Notes: generated by a model not told the origin, from the letters alone. DNA of 64,000 nucleotides from Rhizobium sp. WYCCWR10014 (GCF_001657485.1 NZ_LXFU01000053.1:1-64000), one strand, 5' to 3'; numbered from the stretch's first letter, positions 43,475 through 51,629 are shown. Numbers and translations: made by a program.

Positions 43475-44140
43475 TCACCATGCAGAGGCCAGGGTGATCT
43501 TGTTCAACACGCCGCCGACGCCGCGGACGCTTTCCGCCGCCACCCTGGCCGCCGCGCGTTCCAGCTCCGTCTCGACCTCTCCCCTCAGGGTGACGATCCC
43601 ATTCGAGACGGTCGCTTTGACCATTGGGGCGGTTATTTCGAGCTCGGATTCCAGGCGGCTACGAACGGCGGTCCCGAGGGCCTCGTCGCCGGAAGCGGTG
43701 CACTGCCGTGGAACCTCGAGGAGCGCTCGCATCAAGTCGCGACGGCTGATCATTCCGGCGAGCCTGCCGTCCTCGACGACCGGCAGGTGCTTGATATCGT
43801 GGGCCTGCAGGAGTTCGGCAAGCTGGCTGGCCGTGGCGGTCGGGGCGGCGCTGATGACGGGCGTCGACATCACGTCCTTGACGCGCCAGCTTCGGGCCTT
43901 CACATAGTCCGCCAGTGCATCTTCGCGGTCGCGCGTATGCGGTACCGCCCGTCTCGCCCAAGACGACGCCACCCGGCGCAGCAGGTCTCCCTCGGTGACG
44001 ATGCCCGTGAGCCGCCCTTCGCCATCGACGACGGGCACCGCGCCGATCTTGCTGGCGTTGACGATCTCGACGGCTTCCCTGACGTTGTGTCCCTCGTCGA
44101 GCGTCGTCACGGGGGTCGTCATGATGTCTCTAGCAAGCAT
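43475..44140 (-). CDS. CBS-pair plus BON domain protein
   Basis: 221 residues from the ATG at 44140 with AAGGAGA before it. Two CBS domains (about 1-60 and 80-140: IMTTPVTTL, DVMSTPVISA, HLPVVEDGRLAGMISRRDL) probably bind adenine nucleotides. A C-terminal BON domain (about 150-220, TVSNGIVTLRGEVETELERAAA) may contact membranes or proteins. It is likely an energy-charge sensor. A perfect anaerobox is centred 61 bp upstream. Confidence 0.85.
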   Translation of the reverse strand: MLARDIMTTPVTTLDEGHNVREAVEIVNASKIGAVPVVDGEGRLTGIVTEGDLLRRVASSWARRAVPHTRDREDALADYVKARSWRVKDVMSTPVISAAPTATASQLAELLQAHDIKHLPVVEDGRLAGMISRRDLMRALLEVPRQCTASGDEALGTAVRSRLESELEITAPMVKATVSNGIVTLRGEVETELERAAARVAAESVRGVGGVLNKITLASAW

Positions 44141-44194
44141 CGCGCTGTCTCCTTGTTGATGGGACAATTACGGAGCCAACACACGTTGAGCGCA

Positions 44195-44208
44195 TTGACG
44201 TGGATCAA
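44195..44208. promoter_or_regulatory. FixK/FNR anaerobox (perfect)
   Basis: TTGA-CGTGGA-TCAA, centre 61 bp before the CBS-BON gene on the minus strand. It is also about 185 bp before the type III polyketide synthase gene on the plus strand, which is far for direct activation. Confidence 0.7.
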
Positions 44209-44384
44209 GCCTGACCCGAAGCCGCGGGAGGCCTTCTTCGCGCGTCGTCGTCTCCGGAGACTGCCGACGAAGTGCGGCATCAGGCTCGCCGGCATTGCAA
44301 CCTTTTGCAGGATCAACACGTTATGGTCCGGTCTCGTCCTCGCGCGGCACACCAAGGTCTTTCCGCGCCGTCGCAAGGAGTCTT

Positions 44385-45437
44385 ATGCAGCATTCCGTCA
44401 AGCTGGTATCCGTCGGTACCGCAGTTCCGCCACATGTCATCGATCAGCGTGACGCGGCGCGAGCGTCGCACACCGCGTTCTCATCGCGATTTGGCGATTT
44501 CGAAAAGCTGGCAAGGGTGTTTGAAACCTCGGGGATTCGACGACGCTACGGCGTCCGGCCGATCGAGTGGTATCTCGAGACGTCGGGATGGCCCGAAAGA
44601 AACATCGCTCATATCGAGGGCGCGGGTGCGATGTTCGTGTCCGCCGCCAGTAAAGCGCTTGCGTCGGCTGGCCTAGCCGCAGGCGACGTCGACACGATCG
44701 TGACGGTCTCCTCGACTGGTATTGCGACGCCCAGTCTGGAAGCGAGGGTAAGCAGAGAGCTGGGTTTCCGGGACGACGTCGAACGGGTGCCAGTGTTCGG
44801 CCTCGGCTGTGCCGGCGGAGTCTCCGGGCTTTCAATCGCGTCACGGCTGGCGGCATCCCGGCCAGGCTCGGTCGTGCTGGTGGTCGCGGTCGAGACCTGC
44901 ACATTGGCATTTCGCATGGACAAGCTTACCAAGGCGAACATCGTGGCGACCGCCCTCTTCGGCGACGGGGCCGCCGCCTGCGTAGTCCGTGCCAGCGAGG
45001 CCGGTCTGGCCGAGGTCGAATTTGCAGGCCAGCATACGTGGCCCGACACGCTGGACATCATGGGGTGGAGCGTCGATCCGGAAGGTCTGGGCGTGATCTT
45101 CGACCGTGCGATACCACCGTTCGCCGAAACTCACGTGCTGAAGGGCGTAACATCCATACTCGCCCGATCAGATCTCACTCCTGCCGACGTTGACCGGTTT
45201 GCGTGCCACCCCGGTGGATCCAAGGTCATCACCGCCTTGGAATCGGCACTTAAACTGAGCCAGGGAACCCTCGACAAGGAGCGTGAGGTTCTCTCGGATT
45301 ATGGGAACATGTCGTCGCCAACCGCGCTGTTCGTACTCGATAAGCTTCTGGCGCACGGACTACCCAGGAGAACTGTCCTGACGGCGATGGGACCGGGCTT
45401 CACGCTCAGCTGCCTCTCGTTGAGGGCTGTAGCATGA
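44385..45437 (+). CDS. Type III polyketide synthase (chalcone/stilbene synthase superfamily)
   Basis: 350 residues from the ATG at 44385, with AAGGAG 5 bases upstream. The catalytic triad is visible as C142 (FGLGCAGG), H275 (CHPGGSK) and N308 (GNMSSP). Such enzymes condense malonyl-CoA units on an acyl-CoA to make pyrones or resorcinols, often lipids of the cell envelope. The following gene in such loci is typically an isoprenylcysteine-type methyltransferase, and its first codons survive here overlapping the stop (ATGA). The starter unit is unknown. Confidence 0.85.
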   Translation: MQHSVKLVSVGTAVPPHVIDQRDAARASHTAFSSRFGDFEKLARVFETSGIRRRYGVRPIEWYLETSGWPERNIAHIEGAGAMFVSAASKALASAGLAAGDVDTIVTVSSTGIATPSLEARVSRELGFRDDVERVPVFGLGCAGGVSGLSIASRLAASRPGSVVLVVAVETCTLAFRMDKLTKANIVATALFGDGAAACVVRASEAGLAEVEFAGQHTWPDTLDIMGWSVDPEGLGVIFDRAIPPFAETHVLKGVTSILARSDLTPADVDRFACHPGGSKVITALESALKLSQGTLDKEREVLSDYGNMSSPTALFVLDKLLAHGLPRRTVLTAMGPGFTLSCLSLRAVA

Positions 45438-45480
45438 TCCCCTCGATCATTCTTCTCGCCACGGTCACGCTAGCGCGGGG
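45434..45480 (+). pseudogene. Start of an isoprenylcysteine carboxyl methyltransferase-like gene, cut off
   Basis: An ATG in ATGA overlap with the polyketide synthase stop begins MIPSIILLATVTLAR, a hydrophobic first helix like that of ICMT-family genes that follow type III polyketide synthases. After about 15 codons the sequence changes to the inverted phosphoketolase fragment. Short, so the family call is tentative. Confidence 0.4.
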
Positions 45481-45483
45481 GGT

Positions 45484-45648
45484 GACACGGTTGAGATCGG
45501 CGTAGACGAAGTTGAGGCCGGGCGTCGTTCCCCAATGTCCGAGAAGGCGGGGCTTGATTTGTTCCGGCCGAAGCGGCTCGGGCAGAAATTAGCGGTTGAT
45601 GAGTTCGAGCTCGCGCTCGGTGAGCTGAAGGCTGCTATGCTCAGACAT
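45484..45648 (-). pseudogene. xfp: 5' fragment of phosphoketolase
   Basis: From the ATG at 45648, 10 bp after the ackA stop: LTERELELINR, an in-frame TAA, then PLRPEQIKPRLLGHWGTTPGLNF and LNRV. These are pieces of the N-terminus of xylulose-5-phosphate/fructose-6-phosphate phosphoketolase, with an internal deletion of about 20 codons. It ends at the fusion point with the ICMT-like fragment. Phosphoketolase makes acetyl phosphate, the substrate of the intact ackA next to it. Confidence 0.65.
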
Positions 45649-45657
45649 TTTCGATCC

Positions 45658-46830
45658 TTAAAGCCTGTGCCGGCTGATGACTTCGATCGCCTCTTCGGCG
45701 ATGACCTGTTCCTCGTCGGTCGGAATGACAAGGGCGACGATTTCGCTTTCCCTCGCGCTGATCACGGTCGCGTTCATCTTGTTCGCGGGCTCGCTCAACG
45801 AGAGACCCAGCCAGCCCAGATGGTGGGCCACGCCATTGCGTATCTCCGGTTGATGCTCGCCTATGCCGGCGGTAAAGACGATGGCGTCCACTCCGCCCAG
45901 AGAGACGGCGAGCCTTCCTATCTCGCCGGCGATCCTGAAGCAGAAGAGGTCGATGGCTTCTCTTGACGCCGGATGGAAGTCCTCCAGCAGGACCCGGACG
46001 TCGCCGCTTTTCCCGGAGACGCCGAGCAGGCCGCACTGGTGGTAGAGGAAATCCTCGAGGCTGTCTGCGTCGCGGAAATTGTTGCGCAAAAGGTGGACGA
46101 CAGCGCCCGGATCGAGCGAGCCCGGCCGGGTCGACATGGGAATTCCGTCCAGCGGGGAGAAGCCCATGCTGGCGTCCATGCTCACGCCATCGACCATTCC
46201 GCAGAGGCTCGCTCCGCTTCCAAGGTGCGCACAGATGATACGGCCAGCGGCCAGGTCCGGATCGTGTTTCCTGAGTTCGCCGGAGACGTACTTATAGGAA
46301 AGACCGTGGAAGCCGTATCTGCGGATCCCGGCGTCGTGCAGCTCTCTTGGAACGGCGAGCCTTGCGGCAAGACTGCTCTGCGACGAATGGAATGCGGTAT
46401 CGAAGGACGCCGTCTGCGGTATCTCCGGATATGCGCTGTTGACTGCGCGGACGATCGCAAGCGCCGGAGGGAGGTGCACCGGCGCGAGATGCGTCAGATC
46501 TTCCATTCTGAGGACGACCTCGGGCTCAAGCAGAACGGGGCCATCGAAGACCTGTCCGCCGTGGACGATGCGATGGCCGGCCACCACGGGGTCGAATCCT
46601 CTGCGGGCGATGCAATCGACGAGCTGCGAAACCAGCCGCGCATCGATCGCTGTCCCGGACGGAAGATCGACAGCCTCATCCCCGTCAGAAAATCGGAAGG
46701 TGAACCTTGGCTGGTCCCCGAGCGTGGCAATACCGCCTGCCAGCCGGAGTGCCCGACCGTCCTTCAGCCTGAAGACGCCGACCTTGAGGCTGGAGGACCC
46801 GGCGTTGAAAGTGACGGCAACCCTATCCAT
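45658..46830 (-). CDS. ackA: Acetate kinase
   Basis: 390 residues. FNAGSSSLK opens the ASKHA fold; HRIVHGG, FDTAFH, YGFHGLSY and HLGSGASLCG are the family motifs, and FTAGIGEHQPEIR is near the C-terminus. It converts acetyl phosphate and ADP to acetate and ATP, giving energy when respiration is limited. It overlaps the upstream 117-residue gene by 8 bp and is downstream of the RNase J-like gene. The whole operon starts after a perfect anaerobox at 48844. Its usual partner phosphoketolase is broken here. Confidence 0.92.
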   Translation of the reverse strand: MDRVAVTFNAGSSSLKVGVFRLKDGRALRLAGGIATLGDQPRFTFRFSDGDEAVDLPSGTAIDARLVSQLVDCIARRGFDPVVAGHRIVHGGQVFDGPVLLEPEVVLRMEDLTHLAPVHLPPALAIVRAVNSAYPEIPQTASFDTAFHSSQSSLAARLAVPRELHDAGIRRYGFHGLSYKYVSGELRKHDPDLAAGRIICAHLGSGASLCGMVDGVSMDASMGFSPLDGIPMSTRPGSLDPGAVVHLLRNNFRDADSLEDFLYHQCGLLGVSGKSGDVRVLLEDFHPASREAIDLFCFRIAGEIGRLAVSLGGVDAIVFTAGIGEHQPEIRNGVAHHLGWLGLSLSEPANKMNATVISARESEIVALVIPTDEEQVIAEEAIEVISRHRL

Positions 46831-47176
46831 GGCCCGAAGCCCTGGAGCGTGCCGTCCCAGCAGACTTCGCAGCCACCTTCGTTGCAGCCTGCCTGGCTGC
46901 CTCCTTGCTTGCCTCTTCGAAGAACTCGCATGCGTACTCGAGGACGGACGTCTCGTCTTCCGACGACAGACCGAATGGCGCGCACTGCTCCTTCATGGCC
47001 CGCAGGACCTTCTTCTTTAACGCAGCGACCGCAAAGGCATTCTTCGAAGCGAGAACCTCCCTCAGGCAGGTTATAGCGACGACCTCCAGGACGGTAAGCT
47101 TGCCTTGCACCTCACCCTGGGTCGGTATCGCGAAGCGTTCTCCGCCGCGCTTGCAGTCACGATCCATGATTAACAT
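46823..47176 (-). CDS. Hypothetical protein between the MBL RNase and ackA
   Basis: 117 residues from the ATG at 47176, with GGAGGAGAG upstream. It overlaps the end of the metallo-beta-lactamase gene by 20 bp and the start of ackA by 8 bp, so it is surely translated with them. It is mostly helical, with an alanine/lysine-rich C-terminus that may be disordered. I do not recognise a family. Confidence 0.6.
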   Translation of the reverse strand: MLIMDRDCKRGGERFAIPTQGEVQGKLTVLEVVAITCLREVLASKNAFAVAALKKKVLRAMKEQCAPFGLSSEDETSVLEYACEFFEEASKEAARQAATKVAAKSAGTARSRASGHG

Positions 47177-48791
47177 TGCCGTCTCTCCTCCCTTCGACCG
47201 CCGAAACATCTTCCGGGTCCAGTACACGTCGAAGCCTGCGCAGCACGACCGCGCGGCCCTTCTCGTCGGCGACGGATTTCAGACGGTCGGACAGGTCCAG
47301 AACGAACCGCTGATAGTCGTTGTTCCAGTCGGACCTGCCGGGTACGACCGGCTTGATACGTGCGGGCGTCCTGTCTTCGATGAGGCGTGCACCCGCCGGT
47401 GAAAGCTCGTAGGCATCATCCAGCGACGGGCAGACGACCTTCGCGGAAACTTGCTTCGGGAGCCGGACGGACATCGCTTGCCGAGCGCTGTCCTCTCCAT
47501 GGACAAGGAAGATCGCCTTCCGGATCGGTTCCCGACCGGCAACCCACGCATCCAGTTCGCTTGCATCTGCATGTCCGCTGTAGGCGTCGAGCGTGGCCAT
47601 CCTGGCGCAGACGTGAATCTCCTCGCCCTGGATGCGGACGTCGGTCGCGCCTTCCTGCAGGATGCGGCCCAGTGTCCCCGCCGCTTGGAATCCGACAAAC
47701 AGCACGGTGCACTCCGGCCGCCAGAGCCAGTTCTTCAGGCGGTGGCGGATCCGGCCCGCCTCGCACATTCCACTTGCCGCGATGATGATGTGAAAGCCCC
47801 GGACGAGATCGAGGGCCTTCGACTGCTCGGCCGTCTCGGTGAAGCGGACGTTCGGCGCGTTGAGCGCACGAAGGAACGCCTTGCCGTGACCGAGGTCGGC
47901 CGCATGCTTCTTGAAGGCCTCGGTCGCTCGCGATGCGAGCGGCGAGTCAATCATGATAGGGCACCGCGGCACCTCTCCTTCGTCCATGAGGGCGACGAGA
48001 TCGGTCAGCACTTCCTGCGTCCTCTCAACGGCGAAGGAGGGAGTCAGAAGGACCCCGCCTGGGCTATTCGAACTCGCCACCACTTCGCGCAGCCGGTCCC
48101 GTCGATCCTTCAGGGCGTACTCTTCCCGTTCCCTGTCCCCATATGTGCTTTCGCAGATGAGGTAATCGACCCCGGAAGGCGCCAAAGGGAGATTTTCGAA
48201 CAGCTTGTTGCTCGCGCCGACGTCGCCGGAGAACAAAATTCTTGTCGCCCCGTCGGCGCCGGGCGTCTCGACTTCGATCGATGCGGAACCCATCAGGTGT
48301 CCGGCATTCCAGTAACGGAACCTGACGCCGCCAACAGTCTCCCGCCGCTCGCCATACTCGACAGCGATGAACTGCGGCAGCATGCTGCGGGCGTCGTCGG
48401 CGGTATAGATGGGCTCCACCGTCTCTCGCGCCCTTCGACGATTCCTTCGGTTGAGCTGTCGGACCTCCGACTCCTGGATGTGACCCGAATCCTGCAGCAT
48501 GATCGTGCAAAGGTCGATCGTTGCTGCCGTTGCAAAGATTGGCCCGCCGTATCCCGCCTTCGCAAGCTTCGGAAGCAGCCCCGAGTGGTCGATGTGCGCA
48601 TGTGTGAGCAGCACTGCGTCGACCTTTTCGGGATCGAATGGGAGCGGCTTGTAGTTCAGTTCCTTTTCCGATTTGGATCCTTGAAACATCCCGCAATCAA
48701 CGAGAATGCGCCCCCCGGCCGTCTCCAGCAGGAAGCACGATCCGGTCACCGAGCCCGCGGCGCCGTGGAAGTGAAGGATCGGATTGGTCAT
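47157..48791 (-). CDS. Metallo-beta-lactamase/beta-CASP RNA-processing exonuclease
   Basis: 544 residues. HAHIDHSG (64-71) gives the zinc site; the beta-CASP region with PSFAVERTQE and an SGMCEAGRIRHRL motif follows, then a C-terminal RMMBL-type segment (YSGHADASEL). This is the CPSF73/Ysh1-like group of RNA nucleases. It would process or degrade mRNA, perhaps in oxygen limitation. It heads an operon with a small gene and ackA; a perfect anaerobox lies 59 bp before its start. Confidence 0.87.
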   Translation of the reverse strand: MTNPILHFHGAAGSVTGSCFLLETAGGRILVDCGMFQGSKSEKELNYKPLPFDPEKVDAVLLTHAHIDHSGLLPKLAKAGYGGPIFATAATIDLCTIMLQDSGHIQESEVRQLNRRNRRRARETVEPIYTADDARSMLPQFIAVEYGERRETVGGVRFRYWNAGHLMGSASIEVETPGADGATRILFSGDVGASNKLFENLPLAPSGVDYLICESTYGDREREEYALKDRRDRLREVVASSNSPGGVLLTPSFAVERTQEVLTDLVALMDEGEVPRCPIMIDSPLASRATEAFKKHAADLGHGKAFLRALNAPNVRFTETAEQSKALDLVRGFHIIIAASGMCEAGRIRHRLKNWLWRPECTVLFVGFQAAGTLGRILQEGATDVRIQGEEIHVCARMATLDAYSGHADASELDAWVAGREPIRKAIFLVHGEDSARQAMSVRLPKQVSAKVVCPSLDDAYELSPAGARLIEDRTPARIKPVVPGRSDWNNDYQRFVLDLSDRLKSVADEKGRAVVLRRLRRVLDPEDVSAVEGRRDGNVNHGS

Positions 48792-48843
48792 GACAACTCC
48801 TATGTGTTGTCGGGCACTTTAAGGCACCCCGGACGACCGCACG

Positions 48844-48857
48844 TTGACGAAGGTCAA
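48844..48857. promoter_or_regulatory. FixK/FNR anaerobox (perfect)
   Basis: TTGA-CGAAGG-TCAA, centre 59 bp before the metallo-beta-lactamase gene on the minus strand. It probably drives the MBL-hypothetical-ackA operon. Confidence 0.72.
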
Positions 48858-48920
48858 AGATGTATTCGCGGCTCGCCTGACGGGCAATTTTGGGGAGATG
48901 CAGGCCGTCGCCAGGTTGAA

Positions 48921-48934
48921 TTGACCCAGCGCAA
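48921..48934. promoter_or_regulatory. Near-consensus FixK/FNR box
   Basis: TTGA-CCCAGC-GCAA, one mismatch, centre 78 bp before the triple-BON gene at 49006. The same GCAA half-site recurs at 36138 and 59732. Confidence 0.5.
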
Positions 48935-49005
48935 CGGCAGAAATTTTGGACGGCGCATCATACCCCGCGGGGCCAACAGGCTTCGGACCCCAACAGGAGG
49001 TAGAA

Positions 49006-49653
49006 ATGACGGACCTAAGAATCCAACAGGACATACTCGACGAGCTGGCGTTCGAACCCAGCATCGACGCCGCCCATATCGGCGTCTCGGTGGAAGACGG
49101 CATTGCGACCCTCTCCGGTCATGTGTCGACCTATGCCGAAAAGCTGACGGCGGAGGACGTTGCCGCGCGGGTGAAGGGCGTCCGGGCGGTGGCTGTGGAC
49201 ATCGATGTGCGGTGCGTAGGTCACAAGCAGCATGCAGACGACCAGATCGCGTCGCGGGCGATCGACATCATCGCCTGGACCACGGCGCTCCCGGAGGGAC
49301 CGGTTCATGTAAAGGTCGAGGACGGCTGGGTGACGTTGTCGGGCGAAGTGCGCTGGCAGTTCCAGAAAGCTGCCGCCGAACGTGCAGTCAGGAAGCTCGG
49401 TGGCGTGGTCGGCGTCCTCAATCTGCTGACGATACGGTCGTGCCCAACGGTGCCGGACGTCCGCCGTCGGATCGAGGACGCGCTGAAACGGAGTGCCGAA
49501 GTCGACGCCGGCGGCATCTCGGTGAAGGTTCAGGACGACAAGGTCGTCCTCGAAGGCGGCGTGCGCGCCTGGCACGAGCGCGGCGTCGCCGAACGGACTG
49601 CCTGGTCTGTTCCAGGCGTTGCCACCGTCGAGAACCACATCCGCATCAACTGA
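49006..49653 (+). CDS. Triple BON domain protein, copy 1
   Basis: 215 residues with AGGAGG before the ATG and no signal peptide. It contains three BON repeats (about 3-70, 78-145 and 150-215) with the recurring pattern of a short helix then IATLSGHV, VTLSGEV, VVLEGGV. BON domains bind phospholipid or hydrophobic partners. A paralogue of the same length is at 54690. It is convergent with hsp20 across a shared hairpin. Confidence 0.85.
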   Translation: MTDLRIQQDILDELAFEPSIDAAHIGVSVEDGIATLSGHVSTYAEKLTAEDVAARVKGVRAVAVDIDVRCVGHKQHADDQIASRAIDIIAWTTALPEGPVHVKVEDGWVTLSGEVRWQFQKAAAERAVRKLGGVVGVLNLLTIRSCPTVPDVRRRIEDALKRSAEVDAGGISVKVQDDKVVLEGGVRAWHERGVAERTAWSVPGVATVENHIRIN

Positions 49654-49684
49654 AAAAGAGGGAGGGGTCGCGCCCCTCCCTCTC
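49653..49684 (-). terminator. Terminator of hsp20 (minus strand), possibly bidirectional
   Basis: AGAGGGAGGGG (49657-49667) pairs with CCCCTCCCTCT (49673-49683), an 11-bp stem with a 5-base loop. Reading the minus strand, TTTTT follows the stem, making an intrinsic terminator for hsp20. The plus strand side has no T-tract but may also slow polymerase leaving the BON gene. Confidence 0.7.
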
Positions 49685-49731
49685 TCCGCGCCCACCGTAC
49701 GCCACCCCTCGGCGCAGCGGAGGGTTGACCG

Positions 49732-50241
49732 TCAGGCCGCCTTGACCGTGATCTTCTTGTCGTTCTTCTGCCGCTCGGGCGTCTTCGGCAGCGTTACCTT
49801 GAGAACGCCGTTGGAGAACTTCGCCTCGATCTTCTCGCTGTCCACGCCGCGCGGCAATTCCAGGCTCCGGTGGAATGATCCGTAGCGCCGTTCGGAAAGG
49901 TAATAGTCGTTTTCCTTTTCCTCCTTGGCCTCGTTCTTCTCGCCCTTGATGGTGAGAACCCCGTCGGCGAGCGTGACGTCAAGATCCTTGGCGTCGACGC
50001 CTGGAAGCTCGGCCGACAGCTCGAAGGCTTTGTCGGATTCAACGAGATCGACGGCGAGCATGCCGCGCGAGAACGCAGCCGGCATCCTGCTGAAGGCCCG
50101 GTCGAAGATCGACGGACTGCCGAAGTCGCTGAACACGCGGTCGATCTCGGACCGCAGGCTGTCGAGGGGCCACCAGCGGTCGACTGGCGCCGCCGGCCTT
50201 GCTTCGGTCTTAACGGAAAGTTTCGTTGCAGAGTCTGCCAT
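49732..50241 (-). CDS. Hsp20 family small heat-shock protein
   Basis: 169 residues from the ATG at 50241, 7 bases after AAGGAG (an ATG two codons earlier is too close to it). The alpha-crystallin domain covers about 60-165: DLVESDKAFELSAELPGVDAKDL, VLTIKGEKNE, SFHRSLELPRGVD, FSNGVLKVTLPK. It binds unfolding proteins without ATP. A small hairpin covers its ribosome site, and a perfect anaerobox is 87 bp upstream, so it may answer both heat and oxygen signals. Confidence 0.92.
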   Translation of the reverse strand: MADSATKLSVKTEARPAAPVDRWWPLDSLRSEIDRVFSDFGSPSIFDRAFSRMPAAFSRGMLAVDLVESDKAFELSAELPGVDAKDLDVTLADGVLTIKGEKNEAKEEKENDYYLSERRYGSFHRSLELPRGVDSEKIEAKFSNGVLKVTLPKTPERQKNDKKITVKAA

Positions 50242-50244
50242 TGT

Positions 50245-50266
50245 CATTCTCCTTCTCTCAAGAATG
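50245..50266 (-). promoter_or_regulatory. Candidate RNA hairpin over the hsp20 ribosome site
   Basis: On the minus strand CATTCTT pairs with GAGAATG (7 bp, one G-U) around an 8-base loop that includes part of AAGGAG. The stem would partly hide the start region. Small heat-shock genes in rhizobia often use RNA thermometers, but this one lacks the typical ROSE sequence. Proposed only. Confidence 0.35.
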
Positions 50267-50321
50267 CCGTCGTTCACAGGCGGCGACGCGCACATAGAAC
50301 AGTCCATCGCGTTCTCAGTCT

Positions 50322-50335
50322 TTGATCACCGTCAA
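50322..50335. promoter_or_regulatory. FixK/FNR anaerobox (perfect)
   Basis: TTGA-TCACCG-TCAA, centre 87 bp before hsp20 on the minus strand and 119 bp before the gene at 50448 on the plus strand. Confidence 0.68.
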
Positions 50336-50377
50336 ATCACCCTGGCTTTTGTCATTCGAGTTTCCCCGGACTGGCGA

Positions 50378-50391
50378 TTGACTTGGGACAA
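50378..50391. promoter_or_regulatory. Near-consensus FixK/FNR box
   Basis: TTGA-CTTGGG-ACAA, one mismatch, centre 63 bp before the gene at 50448. Confidence 0.4.
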
Positions 50392-50447
50392 GGCCCCAAC
50401 TGCCGGACCATGCGAACATTTCCTCTCTATCGAGGAGGAAAGCCGTC

Positions 50448-50891
50448 ATGACATCGGGATATTGCGTCCGCCTGCTCCACTTGGACGATGCGCTGATCGC
50501 CTACAGCCTAATTCAGGTGGCGGCTCCGTGCTTTTCTGCCGACGATTGGGCGCAAGTGGTGGCGAACGCCGATCGGTGGACGCTCGTCTCGTTAAAGGAT
50601 CCGGCAGGCTATGTGCGTGGGCTGGCCGCCTACCGGATCGGCGCGCATCCGATCGCCGGACGATTGATGGACGTTCCGATCTTCGCGGTGGCGAGCGTCA
50701 TTGACGACATGACCATCACGGACCTCCTGTTCACCTCGCTTCGAAGGCGATCGGCGGGATGCGACTACATGCGGTTCTGGGCGCAGTTTCCAGGTGATTT
50801 CTCAGAGATGGAAAGTGAAGACCGATTTCGTCGGTGGGATCATGGCCTGATGTTCAGGATCGACCGGAAGCCGTCTCCGGCCTTGCTGTGA
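50448..50891 (+). CDS. Hypothetical protein convergent with fxkR
   Basis: 147 residues with GAGGAGGAAAG before the ATG. It has no signal peptide or membrane segment. The run VRLLHLDDALIAYSLIQVA and the mixed alpha/beta pattern faintly recall an acetyltransferase fold, but no acetyl-CoA motif is visible. Its 3' end overlaps that of the response regulator gene by 38 bp on the opposite strand, so antisense effects are possible. Confidence 0.6.
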   Translation: MTSGYCVRLLHLDDALIAYSLIQVAAPCFSADDWAQVVANADRWTLVSLKDPAGYVRGLAAYRIGAHPIAGRLMDVPIFAVASVIDDMTITDLLFTSLRRRSAGCDYMRFWAQFPGDFSEMESEDRFRRWDHGLMFRIDRKPSPALL

Positions 50892-51597
50892 AGAGATATC
50901 CGACGCCACGAACAGACTTGATCAGGCTTGGATTTGCCGCATCCGTCTCTATCTTGCGCCGCAGCCTGACGATCAGTGCGTCGATGGTGCGGTCGAAGCC
51001 GTCGCGGCCACGCTTGTGCGTCAAGTCCATCAGCATGTCACGCGTCATGACACGCCCTGCATGGGTGGCGAATACATGCAGCATGTCGAACTCCCCCGTA
51101 GACATCGCCACTTCGTCCCCGGCCGGGTTCGTCACCGCTCTCCGTTCCACGTCAAGCCGCCATCCAGCGAAAAAGAGCACGCCTGCTTCCGGGGGTGCGG
51201 CTTCGTTGGAAACTGTGCGTCTCCGCAGGACCGTCCTCACGCGGGCGAGCACCTCCCGGAGATGGAATGGCTTGCCAATGTAGTCGTCCGCGCCGACCTC
51301 CAGACCGACGACGCGGTCCATGACATCGTCGCGGCCGGACAGCATGATGATGGGAACGTCCGACCCTGAACGGATTTCCCTTGCGAGCTGGAGCCCGTCG
51401 CAGTCTCCCGGCATGACGAGGTCAAGCAGAACGGCGTCGAATTTCGCCCCCGCCATTCTGGCGCGCATCTGCGAGCTGCTGCCTGCCACGTCGACGTCGA
51501 ATCCCTCCTCGCCGAGATATTGCGCGAGCATTCTTTGGATCCGGACATCGTCGTCCACGACAAGTATGCGGGTCCGTCTGACAATTCCGCTCGTCAT
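50854..51597 (-). CDS. fxkR: OmpR-family response regulator, FxkR-like
   Basis: 247 residues. The receiver domain (about 9-122) has the acidic pocket DDD near 15, phospho-accepting D59 and K109. The OmpR/PhoB winged-helix DNA-binding domain covers about 145-240 (FDRTIDALIVRLRRKIE, SVRGVGYLF). It is divergent from fixK, with hybrid fixL beyond. In R. etli the OmpR-type regulator FxkR links hybrid FixL to fixK by binding a K-box, and the same GTTAC-N4-GTTACA sequence is present at 51614-51629. The assignment rests on context and domain type. Confidence 0.78.
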   Translation of the reverse strand: MTSGIVRRTRILVVDDDVRIQRMLAQYLGEEGFDVDVAGSSSQMRARMAGAKFDAVLLDLVMPGDCDGLQLAREIRSGSDVPIIMLSGRDDVMDRVVGLEVGADDYIGKPFHLREVLARVRTVLRRRTVSNEAAPPEAGVLFFAGWRLDVERRAVTNPAGDEVAMSTGEFDMLHVFATHAGRVMTRDMLMDLTHKRGRDGFDRTIDALIVRLRRKIETDAANPSLIKSVRGVGYLFTARPETASGRS

Positions 51598-51613
51598 TCA
51601 GCATTCTTCGCTT

Positions 51614-51629
51614 GTTACGGATTGTTACA
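51614..51629. promoter_or_regulatory. K-box (FxkR site) between fxkR and fixK
   Basis: GTTACG-GATT-GTTACA, two 6-base direct repeats spaced by 4, located 17 bp before fxkR and 90 bp before fixK. The form matches the K-box recalled for the R. etli FxkR system. Confidence 0.65.

Noticed and set aside
43371..43907. 178-codon plus-strand gene containing the 47-bp repeat
   Set aside because: Most of its length is antisense to the CBS-BON gene; only the first 25 codons lie outside it.
47451..49745. 764-codon plus-strand frame across the MBL RNase and BON genes
   Set aside because: It covers two strongly supported genes on other frames and its sequence has no recognisable domain.
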